From assembly GCA_964058805.1 (NCBI GenBank), contig CAXKVV010000347.1:1-56828 (forward strand): a DNA stretch of 56,828 nt, in the 5' to 3' direction. This stretch comes from Schoenoplectus triqueter. Taxonomy: Eukaryota; Streptophyta; Magnoliopsida; Poales; Cyperaceae. Within the stretch, counting starts at the first letter, position 1, and each line of letters begins with the position of its first letter. A program made the position numbers and the translations under genes. Positions 10,639-24,400 of the stretch are shown here, one piece after another. The notes under the pieces are model-generated. The model saw nothing but the letters and a program-made list of their open reading frames with translations. It did not search any database and was not told the origin of the DNA.

Positions 10639-13018
10639 CATCAAGTTCAAAGTTTGAGATGACGTCGATCAACAAACTTTAAAAATATATAATTGGATGG
10701 TCATGAATTATTCATAACCAATTGATAAATTAAATTAGGTGAAAAATCTTATAATCATTATAATCATGTTCTCTATTTTTTTTTCTGATTTTATAATAAA
10801 AATTTGACAAAGATCGTCCAATATTTTACTGTTATGATCTTTCGTACAAATTTAATGTCCATAAATTATTTGGCATTGTAGGCCAAGTTGGATCTCTTGT
10901 TCTGTAGTTGCTACTACAACTTTACTTGAAAAAGATTAAGTACTGATAGTAGAGAACCAAATTCTGGAAAAGGTCATGAGGGAATATTTTGGTTATTGGA
11001 ACAACTGTTTTCGATTTTTTTCGAACTTCTTTAAAATTATTTCAATTATTTTTTTAAATTATTTCAATCATTTTGAATTCAAAAAATGACGGTCCAACCA
11101 AACTAACTCGTTTCACCCCATCGACCCATCCGACCCATAGTTCTAGAATATATCGTCGTATCCCGATTTAATCCCTAAAAAATAATCCGTCAAAATCTAG
11201 CCTATCGAACTCACTGATCCGTCGGACCGTCCGAGTTTGAACTAGATTGGACGAACCCAACCCGTTTGTTAAACACTACCGCGGTGCACTCTTTAGGCAC
11301 ACATTTATTTGTTGGGAACATTTTTTATATGATTTTAAATTTTTAGATAAAATCGTTTCGTATCTAGGTGAGTCAAGTCTTCAAATTTCAGAAATGTTCA
11401 TGATTACCCATATATGTTGTTATTAGCTGCAGTTTATACTTCATGACATTTCTTTTCAATACTCTCCAAAACTGAGAATACATATATTATTCAAAAATAT
11501 AAAAGAATCATCAATATTAAGGAATGTTCAAATTTTATGGAAATTTTTTTCTTCTACTGGGAGTAATAGTATAGTATCCAGCAGACTTATAGTCAAGTCA
11601 GTGTGTTATAAGTTTGTACTGTATCTAACGGATCTAGGTTGGGAGGGACAAAATCAGAAATTCAATTTAAGGACCGCATATTATATTAGATGTTAGATAT
11701 AAAAGTAGGATTAAGTTACATCAATTTTTGATGATACTAGTTACAACGGTCATTTTTAAAATCCAAACAGTCGATTCAAACTGTTCAATACGATAGATAT
11801 ATTAAAATGTGCTTACAGATTAAATTGGACATTTTTTTAAATTTTTTACTATTTATTAAGCCGTGTACAAAGTTCACTGTTTTCAGAACACTGAATTTTG
11901 TTCCTATCTTAATAAATACTATTTTTTTTAAAAAAATATCTAATATGTTATATGTATACATCTTAATATATTCATCATTAAACAGTTTGGGGTGGAGACG
12001 ATTATCAGCCTTTTAAAAAGAATTAGTCATGCTTCCTTTGCTTAACGAAGAAGAACGGCTTCACCTTTTTATAAGAAAAGTTTAAAAGTTAAATAATAAA
12101 CTAACATGTCTTTTCTATTTCCAATCAAAGTTATCCTTTTGCTTAATGAAGAAGTTTTTCTGATCTGCTGACAGCTTCATCTTTTTATAAGAAAATTTTA
12201 AAAATTAAACAATAAATTAACATATCTTTTCTATTTTCAATCAAAACAAATCCTCTGCTGACATCTTAACCTTTTTATAAAAAAAATTAACAATTAAATA
12301 ATAAACTAACATGGTTGGGCAATTCTCATATCTTAGCTCAGATTACTCGGATTTGCCAGTAAATGTCACCAGAGTATTACTCTGATTCCTTTTTCATGTT
12401 TACTTGAATAATTGGTGGAATATTACCAAGATGGCTCTGGCTGGACAAATACTGGCCTGGCCTCAAAGCCATGGAGAAGAGATGTTGCTCTGCAATTGCT
12501 CCCCGAATTGCTGATCATTGGATTGCATAATAATATCGTACGGTGTCAATCCCACGCACACAATAAAGGACTAAAGGTAATTATTATTTATTGGATTAAC
12601 AGAACACAACCGCCTATTCAATTCCTTCAATGAGTACAATAATTGCCATTGTGTATTTATTATCGATTTAATAATTGCCAGTTCCATTGATAATTTATCC
12701 TTTAAAAAGGGGAAGCCACTGATAGAATCTCATGATATTTTTTGAGATATTTAAATGCTACAGGGTTACATTTGCAATTTCAAGATATATTTAAAGCAAC
12801 CCAGGGAGGCAGCAAGGATCCCTACTAGGCTACTACTACTAAACTTTCCCATCTTACTCGCCGCCTCCTTCCTCTCATCTGAAACCACAGCTCACTCTTC
12901 CTCTCATTCGAAAGTCCAAACCACAGCTCATCCCATCCGCCATTTAGTACAAGAATTCTAGTTACATTCCTCTCTTTTGTGTAGTAAACCCAACTCCTCC
13001 CGATACTTATATCTATCC

Positions 13019-14197
13019 ATGTCGCTCTCAACAGAGTATCCTGTTGAATCTTTAGACACTGAGTGCACAAGACCAGTGAGAAAGGTGACAAGTTCTCATA
13101 AGTTTAGGATCATGGGGTACTCTTTAGATAAGGATATGGGCAAAGGAGAATTTCTCGAATCGACAATTTTCAATGTTGGAGGGTATGATTGGAGTATCCA
13201 GTACTACCCCAACGGTTATACGTCAGCGACAGATGATAGTAGCATATCAATATTTCTTAATCTTAAAAGCAATACAAATGGTGTAAAGGTACAATTTTGT
13301 TTTGCTATTCTGGACCAAGGCGGAACCATTTCAAAGTTGAGCCAAATATCGGAAATAAAAATTTTCAAAACCATGGATAACACCTTCTGGGGCAACTGTC
13401 CATTTGCTAAAACGGCAGAGTTGGACCAATTCGGAAGCACTTCAATGTTAAGCGAAACAGCGGGAATAAGAAATTTCAAAACCATTGGCAACGACTGGGG
13501 CTTTCGTTCATTTGCTAAAAAAGCAGAATTGGAGCCATATATCAGGGATGATTGCCTTGTATTAAAAGGTACTGTTACTGTTTTCAATGTTTTTCCAGTG
13601 AAACCAACTGAACCGATTGTTATCCCTCCTGGTAATATCAAGCACAACCTTGGCCATCTCTTGGAGACTGGAAATGGTACTGACGTCACCTTCGAAGTGA
13701 ATGGAACGAAATTTGATGCTCACAAATGCATTCTTGCAGCGAGATCTCCAGTCTTTTTGGCACAATTTTTCGGTCCAATCAAGGGGAAATCAGATGTTGT
13801 AATTCAGGTTGAAGAAATTGAAGCTCCAGTCTTCAAGTCTCTTCTTCATTTCATATATTGTGATTCAATTCCAGAATTTGAAGAGAATGAAAAAAGCAAT
13901 GAAGAACAAGATACTCGATTAATGGCTGAACATCTATTGGTTGCAGCCGATAGATATGGCTTGGAGAGGTTAAAGATCACATGCCAGAAAATCTTGTATG
14001 ATACAATTGACAATAGCAATGTGGTTAGTTTGTTGTTTTTGGCAGAGAGGCACAATTGCATTCATCTCCGAAAGGCGTGCTTGAAATTTTTGGTCTCTGC
14101 TGACAAAATTGGAGAGGTTATAGAAATAGAAGAGTTTCAGCCATTAGTTAAGAATTATCCGTTAATTTTGAAAGAACTACTTGAGAAACGAGGTTGA
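13019..14197 (+). CDS. MATH-BTB protein, unit B
   Basis: This encodes the same 392 residues as the unit A gene, without a single amino-acid change, including the duplicated MATH segment (13310-13528). Start chosen as in A, with an upstream in-frame ATG at 12977. MATH, BTB and BACK-like regions are intact, so this should be a working CUL3-type adaptor. The upstream 600 bases, including the putative TATA box at 12786-12795, are also conserved with A. Recent duplication means the two genes may act as extra dose rather than as separate functions. Confidence 0.93.
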   Translation: MSLSTEYPVESLDTECTRPVRKVTSSHKFRIMGYSLDKDMGKGEFLESTIFNVGGYDWSIQYYPNGYTSATDDSSISIFLNLKSNTNGVKVQFCFAILDQGGTISKLSQISEIKIFKTMDNTFWGNCPFAKTAELDQFGSTSMLSETAGIRNFKTIGNDWGFRSFAKKAELEPYIRDDCLVLKGTVTVFNVFPVKPTEPIVIPPGNIKHNLGHLLETGNGTDVTFEVNGTKFDAHKCILAARSPVFLAQFFGPIKGKSDVVIQVEEIEAPVFKSLLHFIYCDSIPEFEENEKSNEEQDTRLMAEHLLVAADRYGLERLKITCQKILYDTIDNSNVVSLLFLAERHNCIHLRKACLKFLVSADKIGEVIEIEEFQPLVKNYPLILKELLEKRG

Positions 14198-14207
14198 ATC
14201 TAGGAAG

Positions 14208-16197
14208 TGATGGTGAGTCTATATATAGAATTGCATCCATACCACACTCATAAATAGCTTATACCGTTTAACATGAGCTCTATAACCTCTTTGGTTATTG
14301 AGTGAGTGTCTACAATATACTACTCGTATCATTTGGCTCTCATGGTGGAACCCTCGGTACATAATACGTATCACCAATATATTAGTACTATCAAAATAGA
14401 GTTGCTGCATTCAAAAGCATTATGCATTTCTACTACTAGAAAGACTTCAAGAAACTTTATTCTTGAAGTTGCTACATTAAAATTTATAATTTAGTTTATG
14501 AGTGTGTCTAGGTGTGTTTGTATAATATATTTAAGCGTGCTATTGGACTGATGCTTAGGCTGAGAGACTGCTTGTATCTATATTCCATTTTTGTAAGATA
14601 TTTTATGCACTATATTTGTTTTTTGTTTTTTTTACTTTTTCTTTATAAATTGTGAATTGTTACTCTCTTTCTAAAGTTTGAATTATTTTCACATATGTCA
14701 ATTGATTCATATATGTTCAACACTTTCCTTCAAGTTGAGTTCATATATGTCAATTGATTCTAACTTGATTAAGAGCTCCTCAAATGATTCTTCATCTAGT
14801 TTGGTTAAGATTTCCGTCAACTGCTTCTTACTCTTAACGAATGAAGTTTCTATAAGCCCGAATTGGATATTCTCTTTTACAAAGTGACAATCTACTCCTA
14901 TATTTTTTATTATTTCATGAAAATAAAATTTGATGTGATGTATTTTGCTGCTTGATTATCATGGTACATTTATATTGGTTCTTTATAAGGAAACTTCATA
15001 TCTTCTAGCAGTTGTTTCATTCAAACTAGCTCACTTGTAGTTGATACCATAGCTCAATATTCTACTTTTTCACTTGATCTTGCAACCATATTTTGCTTAT
15101 TATTTTTCCATATCACGAGATTTTTACATACGAATGTGCAATATGCCTTGACTTTTGGTCATAACTACCAACCCAATCAACATCTGAATAACCAATAATG
15201 ATATTACTTTTATTTTTCTTCATCCATATATCTTCCCTCAAATGTGCAATTTCAATTGCTAGAAAATATTTAGTTTTTTCAAATCTTTAATGCCAAACTT
15301 ACTTTTCAGATAATCCTTAACATTCTTTGTTTTCTTCTCATTATTTTTGATAATAATAATGTCATATACATAAATAAGAACTATGATTATTGTATTATCT
15401 GAATGTTTGACAAATATGGAGAAATCAACTGAAATCTTGATAAAATCGTGTAATGAAAGAGAGTGATTAACCTTATCATATCATGCTCGAGAAGATTATT
15501 TGAGATTATAAATGAACATGTTAAATTTTCATACGAAATGCTTATTAGAAACATTCTTATACTTAGGAGACAGTGTCATACACATTTCTTCTTATAGTGT
15601 ACTTTGTGTGAATGCATTATTGACATCAATTTGGGATAAATTTTATACCCAATTGATAGCACATAGAGAATAGAATGCATACAATACTAATTTTTGTAAT
15701 ATTATAATTCTTGATAATCTATATCACATGTTTAGCTTAAATTTTTTTGTTACTAGTCTTGTCTAATGTTTTTCTATGTTTTTGTCACTGTGATATTTGA
15801 TTTTATAGACTCATTTATATGCTCATATTTCTTTCCTTTGGGTAGGGACACAAGTGTCCATATCTTTTATTTTTTTTTTCAACTGCTTTGATTTCTTCTT
15901 TCATAACAACATACCATATGGTTTGTCTTTGATTTCATTATAACTATTAGGTTCTACAATTTTATCTACTAACCTCAAAATGTCACATGCTGTGAGGATA
16001 GCTTCTAATAGAAAATATAATCCTGAATAGAGTAATTTACTTTGTATAACCCGGAGGGCTTGTGTAGATCGAGTTGATCTTCATCTGATTGAGGCTCTTG
16101 AGGCCCCATTTCTCCCCTGAAGTCAGCTCTTCAGTAGTTGTGCCATCATTTTCGAATGAATTTGTACCTTGAATAATGTTACCTCGGGAAAGAAAGT
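14208..16197 (-). mobile_element. Degenerate Copia retrotransposon, unit B
   Basis: Collinear copy of the unit A element, with the likely LTR at 14208-14722 and broken reverse-transcriptase/RNase H motifs up to about 15975. It was already in place before the A/B duplication. Confidence 0.75.
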
Positions 16198-16926
16198 ATG
16201 GATAAAATCTTTTTTATTTATATCATCGTATTTTTTATAAAAAGGTTTATTTTTAAAAAAAAATACACTTTATGAGAGATATATAATTTTGTTTACTTGG
16301 ATAGAAATATTTGTAACCTTTTTTTTTTAGATAAATATCCTAGGAAGATTGTTTAGGATGTATTTTTATTAAATTTATCATGTCGTTTGATATGTATAAA
16401 ATAAGTGAACTCAAATATCCTAAGGTGGCTGAGTTTGATCTTTGTTATCATTGCTCGACTATTTTAGGGTTGCTGGCTCTATTAGCCATTGATGGTTTCC
16501 TAATTGATTTGTTTACAATCTAACACAATTTCTGAGATTGTTTCCTAAACAGAGACTAGTTGATTAACCTAGGTAAAGATTCTTAATTGATTTCCTGGAT
16601 TAATGACGAATAATATTCTGAATTATTAGATTGTTTAGTCATGTTGTATGTATTTAATTAATATAATTTCTTGGATAAATAAAATTGTTAGTATGTTACC
16701 TACGGGCTTGGGAGTTGAAGAAAAATAAGTAAATAATCAAACTAACTCCAATAATCAATTCCTTAAGAATATTAAATCAACTCCATAGAGTTTTACCATC
16801 ATAATCTAGCACAAAAAATATTAAATCAACTCCATAGACTCCAATAATCAATTCCTTGAGCTTCTTTGCTCTAGTACAAGAATCATCTTTTTGGACGATG
16901 AGTTTTAGCTCCATTAGGGAACCTTT

Positions 16927-17354
16927 TAGGGATGTTATTGGGTCGGATCGGATCATCATTATTTTATTATTATTTTGATTCAATCTGAACCTGACCCGTT
17001 TAAATTTGAGTCAATTTTTTTTTGATCCATATCCGACCCAATCGGGTCACGGGTCGACCTGACCCGATCCGACCCATATAAAATAATTAAATATTTATTA
17101 AATATTTGTACATAATTTTAGACAATTAAATATTAATTTATAACTAATCTTAATTATCGTATATTTAAGTTTTAATTAGTATTAAATCATAAAACTATTT
17201 CAAAAAACATAATTAATCAGGTCGGATTTGTTTGATCTGAACCCGACCCGACCAATTCGGTTAAAAAAAATTAAATCCATACATGATCCATTTATTTTCG
17301 GGTCATATCAGATCGGGTTAATTCGACGGGTTGGATCAATAATTGATACCCCTA
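16927..17354. mobile_element. Small TIR element, unit B
   Basis: Same 428-base element as in unit A, with ends TAGGGATG and ACCCCTA. The left flank here reads GGGAACCTTT and the right flank CCTTGCAT. Confidence 0.6.
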
Positions 17355-18784
17355 CCTTGCATAGTCAGACATCTATGTTTCAAATTTTGCATACTCAGAC
17401 ATCTATGTTACAGATTTTTATATATATGATGATATATTGTACTTCTAATGTGATGGTACTAATATATTTGATCAAATATTTTATTATTCATAACGTTAAC
17501 TAACATTCATTTTATATCCCGTGTACATTAAACTTTAGAATGAACAAAATTATTTTTAGTAAATAATCTGTTAAAAATATTAAATTAAAGTACCAATAAA
17601 AGAATCATAAGTTGTATAAATAGAATATGCTTTAATTAGTAGTAAGGATTAGAATTAGTAATGAAAAATTATCAATTTCGAAAAGGAGGTGAGAGGAAGG
17701 TTATTTTGCTTTGGTTTTTATGAGAAAAGGGCAAGTTATAAAATAAAATTAGCCCATTTTCTTTAAATATCTTTTTTTTTTCCGAGGATTTCCCTAGCTC
17801 TGACTGTGTGAGGAAAAAAAATAGTTCTCTCCGGCAAAGATTGGTGGCTCTTTTCCATATATGAATTTTACTTGAAACTTCTCTCTCTCTTTCTCTCTGT
17901 TTCTTTTTTCTTTTTTTCTTTTTTTTTTTGCTTTTGTAATAACCCATTTGGAAAAATAGATCTGATTAAGACTCATAACTCATAAAAATTATTAATTTGT
18001 AATACTGTAAAGTGTAAACCATTTTTTTGTTTGATTCCATGATCATGACGTTTTCTTTCTTATGTTTGTCAACATATAAACTACTATGAGATTAATTTTT
18101 TCTTCCCAATTTCTGTATTTTACAAATCTTGCATATATATGTTTTTTCACTGCACTTATTTGAGATGATAGACAACCTGAAAGAACTTGTATGAAGATGG
18201 TACATATCAGCTCCTATTCACACATAAGCATCATTACTTCTGTGGGAAAAATGTTCTTTGATGGTACTGTACCAGTTTCAATAGTGTGGCTATACACTGA
18301 ATTTGATTAGTTCTAAAATAAATACTAGGATGGATACTTACCTTTTTCGATGCCTGCTTTCTATGCTGTCAAATAAAAACAAAATTAATTTATTGGAGAA
18401 AAGCGACACTGACTGGATAATTGATTAAATACAATCAATCTAGGAACACAATCTAACGTTATCCACTTCTCTCTAAAATCAAGGAATAGATAAGATTTTA
18501 GTGTTGATAAATGAACGGTTGTGATAACGGAAAACACACAAAAATTGAGAAGAAAATACTACACCAAAGCCCTATCAATTTATCCATGCCAGTAGTTAAT
18601 TAAGAAAAGCAATAAAGAAATTAAACGGTTTGTGGCTTTCATGGTGTTATTATTGACCATATCTATTTATTGCTAGGTCCATTGATCAGTTATCATCTGG
18701 AAGAAGGAACTGGTAAAATTACTTGTACTCAAAATTCAAGTTACATTCCTCTCGGCTGTGTAGTAAACCTCTCTTGATAAATCC

Positions 18785-19516
18785 ATGTCGCTCTCCTCAC
18801 AGTATCCTGTTGAAACTGAATGTACAAGATCAACTGACAAGTTGACAGTGTCTCATAAGTTTAGGATCATGGGGTACTATGTAGACGAGAATATCGGCAT
18901 TGGAGAATTTCTCGAGTCGAATAATTTTCAGTGTTGGTGGGTATGCTATGAGTATCCGGATATACCCAAAGGCAATAGAGAAGCATAAATGATATTGAAA
19001 TGATATAACTTTTTATATAATATTTATAAAATATTCTTTCAATTAATTTAGTTATTTAAAAATTTATAAATAATTATTTAATATTTAACTTTAATAATAT
19101 CGATATAACACCAGAATGATGATAATTGAATCCCTCCTCGATACAGCAAATCAGTCATCTCTTACGGGCCAGAGCAGATGTCACATTCCAAGTAAATGGA
19201 ACTATATTTAACGCACAAAAGCGCATTCTGGCAGCGATCTCCAGTCTTTTGGGCACAATTTTTTTGGTCCGTTGAAGGAAAAATCTTATGCAATGATTAA
19301 AATAGAAGAAATGGAAGCTCCAGTTTTCAAGTCCCTGCATCATATCATATATAATGATTCAATTCCCGAATTTGAAGACGAGGGAAAAAGCAACCAGGAA
19401 CAAGATACTCGACTAATGGCTGAACATCTCAATTAGAGGCGTGCTTGAAATTTTTGGTCTCAGCTGACAAAATTATTTAAGAGTGATACCTTAATTTACT
19501 GGAGAAACGAGATTGA
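18785..19516 (+). pseudogene. Broken second MATH-BTB copy, unit B
   Basis: Shares the frameshifts and deletions of the unit A copy, so decay preceded the duplication. Two residues near the start differ (MGYYVDEN here, MRYYVDEH in A), with unit B closer to the functional MGYS sequence. Confidence 0.88.
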
Positions 19517-20220
19517 ATCTAGGAAGTATTTTAGTGGCAACTACTTCCCTTCTCTTGTAATTATTATTTTTTTATAATTTACTTTATGTTCAATGTATTT
19601 TTTTAAGCAGTAGGTAATCTCACCTGTTTCAATTAATGTATTTTAATTAATTTCGAAATAGTCAGAAGATTAATTTAGCAGTTACGAATTAATTTATTAA
19701 AGATGGTTCAATCATGTTATGAGTAAATTACTTTCCTTCTCTTCTAGTTATTTTTTTATAATTTACTCTATGCTCAATGTATCTTTTTATTTAAGCAGTG
19801 GGTAAACCAACCTGTTTCAATTAATGTATCTCAATTAATTTCGAAATAGTCAGGAGATTAATTAGCAGTTACGAATTAATTTCGAAATAGTCAGAAGATT
19901 AATCAAATGAGGCATCACAATTAATAAAAGACATGGAACCTGCAAAACTGTGAATTGTAACTGGCCATCTTAATTAATTAAAAAGAAACTCTAAAAAAGA
20001 ACTCACAAAAACGAAACCTACAATTTGGTATGAAAGCCAATTTAATTTCAATTAAATAATCTTAAAAGTGAACAGGGACTCATCACAAGCAACCGCATTT
20101 CATTAATTAAAACCTCAGCGCCACAACTTGTAACATCAAAGCAAACAAAACCTAATAATTAGAACTCATAAACCTCAAATAATTAAACTAGCCCATGTAA
20201 TTACTACATCCTTCTCAGAA

Positions 20221-20481
20221 ATGGCGAAAGCAGAGTGCATTGTTATCCTTCTCCTAGTTTGTTGTACCTTGCTTTCTCCAGCAGTAGCCTCCCACCACCG
20301 TATCTTAAAAGAGAAGTCCGGATCATTAGTCGATGATGATGCCGCGGGAGCACAGAGTCTCATTGTCAATGGCGCTGATTCTTGCAAAGTTCAATGCAAG
20401 CTTGTTCCGGCGAGTGCGGAGTCGAAAGAGGCGCTTGACCTCGGCAATGGTCCCGTAGAGTTCTACTGTGATTGTTATTGA
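20221..20481 (+). CDS. Small secreted four-cysteine peptide, unit B
   Basis: 86 codons, same layout as the unit A peptide: signal peptide, acidic linker (here DDDAAGAQ), then the C-terminal four-cysteine part. Differences from A are V5E, M32K, P35S, S36L, A39D and P47L; residues 48-86 are unchanged. V5E puts a charge at the front edge of the hydrophobic signal core but leaves ILLLVCC intact. The TATA-like sequence seen in A and C is missing here because 21 bases between CCATG and TAATTAC are deleted. The AATAAA signal is kept at 20566-20571. Expression may therefore differ from its sisters. Confidence 0.7.
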   Translation: MAKAECIVILLLVCCTLLSPAVASHHRILKEKSGSLVDDDAAGAQSLIVNGADSCKVQCKLVPASAESKEALDLGNGPVEFYCDCY

Positions 20482-20876
20482 GTTGTATTCTGTCTGCGGG
20501 CATGCAGGTGTACATTTGTTGCTACTCGCTAGTGAATGCATGATATTATCGACATGATTTGTGGAAATAAAAGTTATATATTTGTGGAATATATGACCCT
20601 TAGAGATGCATTATTTTATTTTATTTTGTTCCAAATATATTTCAAAAATATTAATTATTTAAAAAAAGAAGGGTTCAAATATCTTCATTTCTATGCCACT
20701 ATCAGATCATCACTTTTTTATTTTTCAATAGCATAAATTTTAAAATTGCAATGTAAAAATAAAATGAATAGAATTGATTTTTGTTATATTTTCTCCTTGC
20801 ATAAAAAATATTTTTTAGATTCCATTTTATATGGATCAGTGAGTTAAGAAATCAACTTTCACAAAGAGAGGGAAAA

Positions 20877-21249
20877 TTACCGCCAGAATTTTGGTATGGA
20901 GGAAAATTTATGGTGAGAACTTTGGAACATTAGATATATACACCTTCACAAACATAATTTACCAAATTATTATAGTTGTCTGATATTGATCCTAGGATCA
21001 CAAATAGATCATAAGTCTATTTTAATTTAAAATATTAAAAAAATAAAATAGACATGTTAAACAATCTAAAAAATGCATAAAAATATTTATCATGAAAGTA
21101 AGTTAAAGTTTAATTTTGTTATAATTTTGATGTTGCATCATGAATATATTCAAACAAACAATCCACAAACCGTTAATTTTCAAATGTATTGATGGCATGC
21201 TATATATACATGAGCTTTCTCGATATTATTTGTAGTATGATCATGATGT
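20877..21249. other. B-specific extra segment
   Basis: About 373 bases lie here between GAGAGGGAAAA and TAATAAATATC, where unit A has the two joined directly (near 10262). Contents are AT-rich with no coding sign. It could be an insertion in B or a deletion in A. Confidence 0.6.
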
Positions 21250-23289
21250 AATAAATATCTTACATATAAAGAATAATTTCATTGAAGTAAGTTGTATTTT
21301 TGATCAGGTCTAAAAAAATTAGGTCTATACATTGAGATTATTTTTAATTTCATGGATGAAACATATGAATAGCTCAGGTTTGTATAAAAATTTCACAATA
21401 ATAATATTTTTCAAGAAAAAATAAATTCAATGGAATAAATCTTTAATTTTTTCAAAAATATAATATTGCTCTTCATATAGACATCCAATGAGCTATCATG
21501 TTATATACATAACTACAATCATGAGAGAGCATACAAATACAATAAGAACCCTAGATGTATCATCGATGAACCATTCCGTTCATATTCTAAATAATCATGT
21601 CAATTATACACCATAAAAATTTCATCAAGTTCAAAATTTGAGATGACGTCGATCAACAAACTTTAAAAATATATAATTGGATGGTCATGAATTATTTGTA
21701 ACCAATTGATAAATTAAATTAGGTGAAAGATCTTATAATCATGATAATCATGTTCTCTATATTTTTCTGATTTTATAATAAAAATTTAACAAAGATCATC
21801 CAATATTTTACTATTGTGATCTTTCGTACAAATTTAATGTCCATAAATTGTTTGGCATTGTAGGCCAAGTTGGATCTCTTGTTCTGTAGTTGCTACTACA
21901 ACATTTACTTGAAAAAGATTGAGTACTAATAGTAGAGAGCCAAATTCTGGAAAAGGTCATGAGGGAATATTTTGATTATTGGAACAATTGTTTTCGAACT
22001 TTTTAAAAATTATTTCAATTATTTTGAGTTTTTTTAAAAATTATTTCAATCATTTTGAATTAAAAAAATGATGGTCCAACCAAACTAACTCGTTTCACCC
22101 TATCGACCCGTCCGACCCATGGTTCTAGAACAGATCGTCGTATCCCGGTTTAACCCCTAAAAAATAATCCGTCAAAATCTAGATCGGACGAACCCAACCC
22201 GTTTGTTAAACACTACCGCGGTGCACACGTTAGGCACACATTTATTTGTTGAGAACAATTTTTTATATGATTTTAAATTTTTAGATAAAATCGTTTCGTA
22301 TCTAGGTGAGTCAATTCTTTAAATTTTAGAAATGGTCATGATTACCCATATCTGTTGTTGTTAGCTGCAGTTTATACTCCATGACATTTCTTTTCAATTC
22401 TCTCCAAAACTGAGAATACAGATATTATTTAAATATAAAAGAATCATCAATATTTTAAGGAATGTTCAAATTTTATGGATGTTTTTTTTCTTCTACTGGG
22501 AGTAATAGTATAGTATCCAGCAGACTTATAGTCAAGTCAGTGTGTTATAAGTTTGTACTGTATCTAACGGATCTAGGTTGGGAGGGACAAAATCAGAAAT
22601 TCAATTTAAGGACCGCATATTATATTAGATGTTATATTAGATGTTAGATATAAAAGTAGGATTAAGTTACATCAATTTTGACGATACTAGTTACAACGGT
22701 CATTTTTAAAGTCCAAACAGTCTATTCAAACTGTTCAATACGATAGATATATTAAAATGTGCTTACAGATTAAATTGGACATTTTTTTTGAATTTTTTAC
22801 TATTTATTAAGCCGTGTACAACGTTCACTATTTTCAGACCACTGAATTTTGTTTCTATCTTAATGAATACTAATTTTTTTTTAAAAATATCCAATTTGAT
22901 ATCTGTATACATCTTAATATATTCATCATGTTGAACAGTTTGAATCGACTATTTAAACTTTAAATTTTTTGAAAATATCCGTTGTAACTTTGATATCATA
23001 AAAAATGAGTGTAACTTAATCTCTCTTCTGTATAAATATGTTTTCCTTCAGTTCTGATTGGGAAAGATTTTAGAGGTGAGTGGATATTGAGATTTAACAT
23101 ATAAAGAACGATATTATAATTCAAATTTTTAAATAATATTATTTAATGCAAAATTAAATATTAAAAAAATAAAAACTGAAATTGGTATAATGCTTCTTTC
23201 AAATTTGCTTTTCGCCCCCAAAATATTGTATTAAAAAATTACCTAAATATAGAGTTCGTAACTCCGCACCGTGACTCTAACCTCGTCTT

Positions 23290-23903
23290 TAGGGCTGCAA
23301 ACGAGTCGAGTCGAGTCGAGCTGGGCTTAACTCAAGCTCGGCTCATGAAAATTCGAGTCGAGTCGAGCCGAGCTCGTGAAACGCTTCGAGCTGAAAAACC
23401 TAACTCAAACTCGGCTCGTTACTATTCGAGCTAGCTCACGAGCTGGCTCACTTGCCAATATATGTGCGTTGACTCAATTTGATATTTAGATTTAATACAT
23501 CTACAAATTATAAGGTTGGTACATCTAGAAGATTGGTATGAGAATTGATATAAAATTGGTATATCAACAAACTATATTTTCAATGACATCTTCGCTGCAT
23601 TAATTTGAATGGATAAACCAACAAAAAACTATCGAGTCAGATATATGAATCTAATTACGAGTGAATAAGAGACGTTTTTAAGCCACTGACATGGTGAGAT
23701 GGTGAGAGATGATGAGAGATGAGTTATTGGATTAGAGTTCGGCAAAAAAAATATATAAACTATTTTTTATTTGAGCTGAGTCGAGCCACGAGCCGAGCCG
23801 ACCCCAACTCAAACTCGACTCATTTAACTACCGAGCCAGATTAGCTCGAGTCTGAGCTGAACCCGAGCCGAACCACGAACCCGAGCTTTTTTGTGCAGCC
23901 CTA
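23290..23903. mobile_element. hAT-like MITE with perfect 8-bp target duplication
   Basis: The 614-base element has inverted ends TAGGGCTGCA and TGCAGCCCTA and is flanked on both sides by CTCGTCTT (23282-23289 and 23904-23911). Eight-base duplications and TAGGG-type ends fit the hAT superfamily. The subterminal parts carry runs of GAGTC/GAGCC/CGAGCTC units in opposite orientation. There is no transposase, so it is non-autonomous. Confidence 0.88.
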
Positions 23904-24400
23904 CTCGTCTTTGACACGAGACTGAGCAATATCGCTCTTTCCTATACAATCAATTCACTTCAGAAATAAGTTAATTTTATGTGTTCTCTTGTTATATTAC
24001 TTCCAAACTTCAATTTTTTGTTCATTTAAAGATTCAATCATTTCGACAAGATTTTTGTAAGTTTAATTTGTATTGTATGCACTGAAAAATCTTTTATACA
24101 GTACACGTGTCTTTTATCCTTTTCATCTGATTCGAATTTTAACTTCATATATGCATGCTTTTTGCGTTATTTGATTTTTTTTATTGTCTGATTTTACTTC
24201 ATAAAGTGATACAAGATTTCACCTAATTGTGTTGGTTAATGTTCGTTCTTTTTTTTTCCCACTAATAATTCTTTTTTTTTTAATAAACATAGACTTTGAT
24301 ATAAATATTCCAAAGTGGTTTAGAATAAGGTTCACAGTAAATACTTTTTATTTTATTATTAACAGGCTATATGATTATTACTAATAATAAGACCAATAAC

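Larger units (their letters stand above)
10639..21622 (+). repeat. Tandem unit B (near-identical copy of unit A)
   Basis: This unit is collinear with unit A over its whole length. Visible differences are an 11-base deletion near 11051, one extra A near 16257, a deletion that removes 21 bases just before the peptide gene, about 373 extra bases at 20877-21249, and scattered substitutions. The MATH-BTB protein encoded here is identical to that of unit A. A collapsed or falsely duplicated assembly is an alternative to a true recent duplication, but the specific indels argue that both copies are real. Confidence 0.95.
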
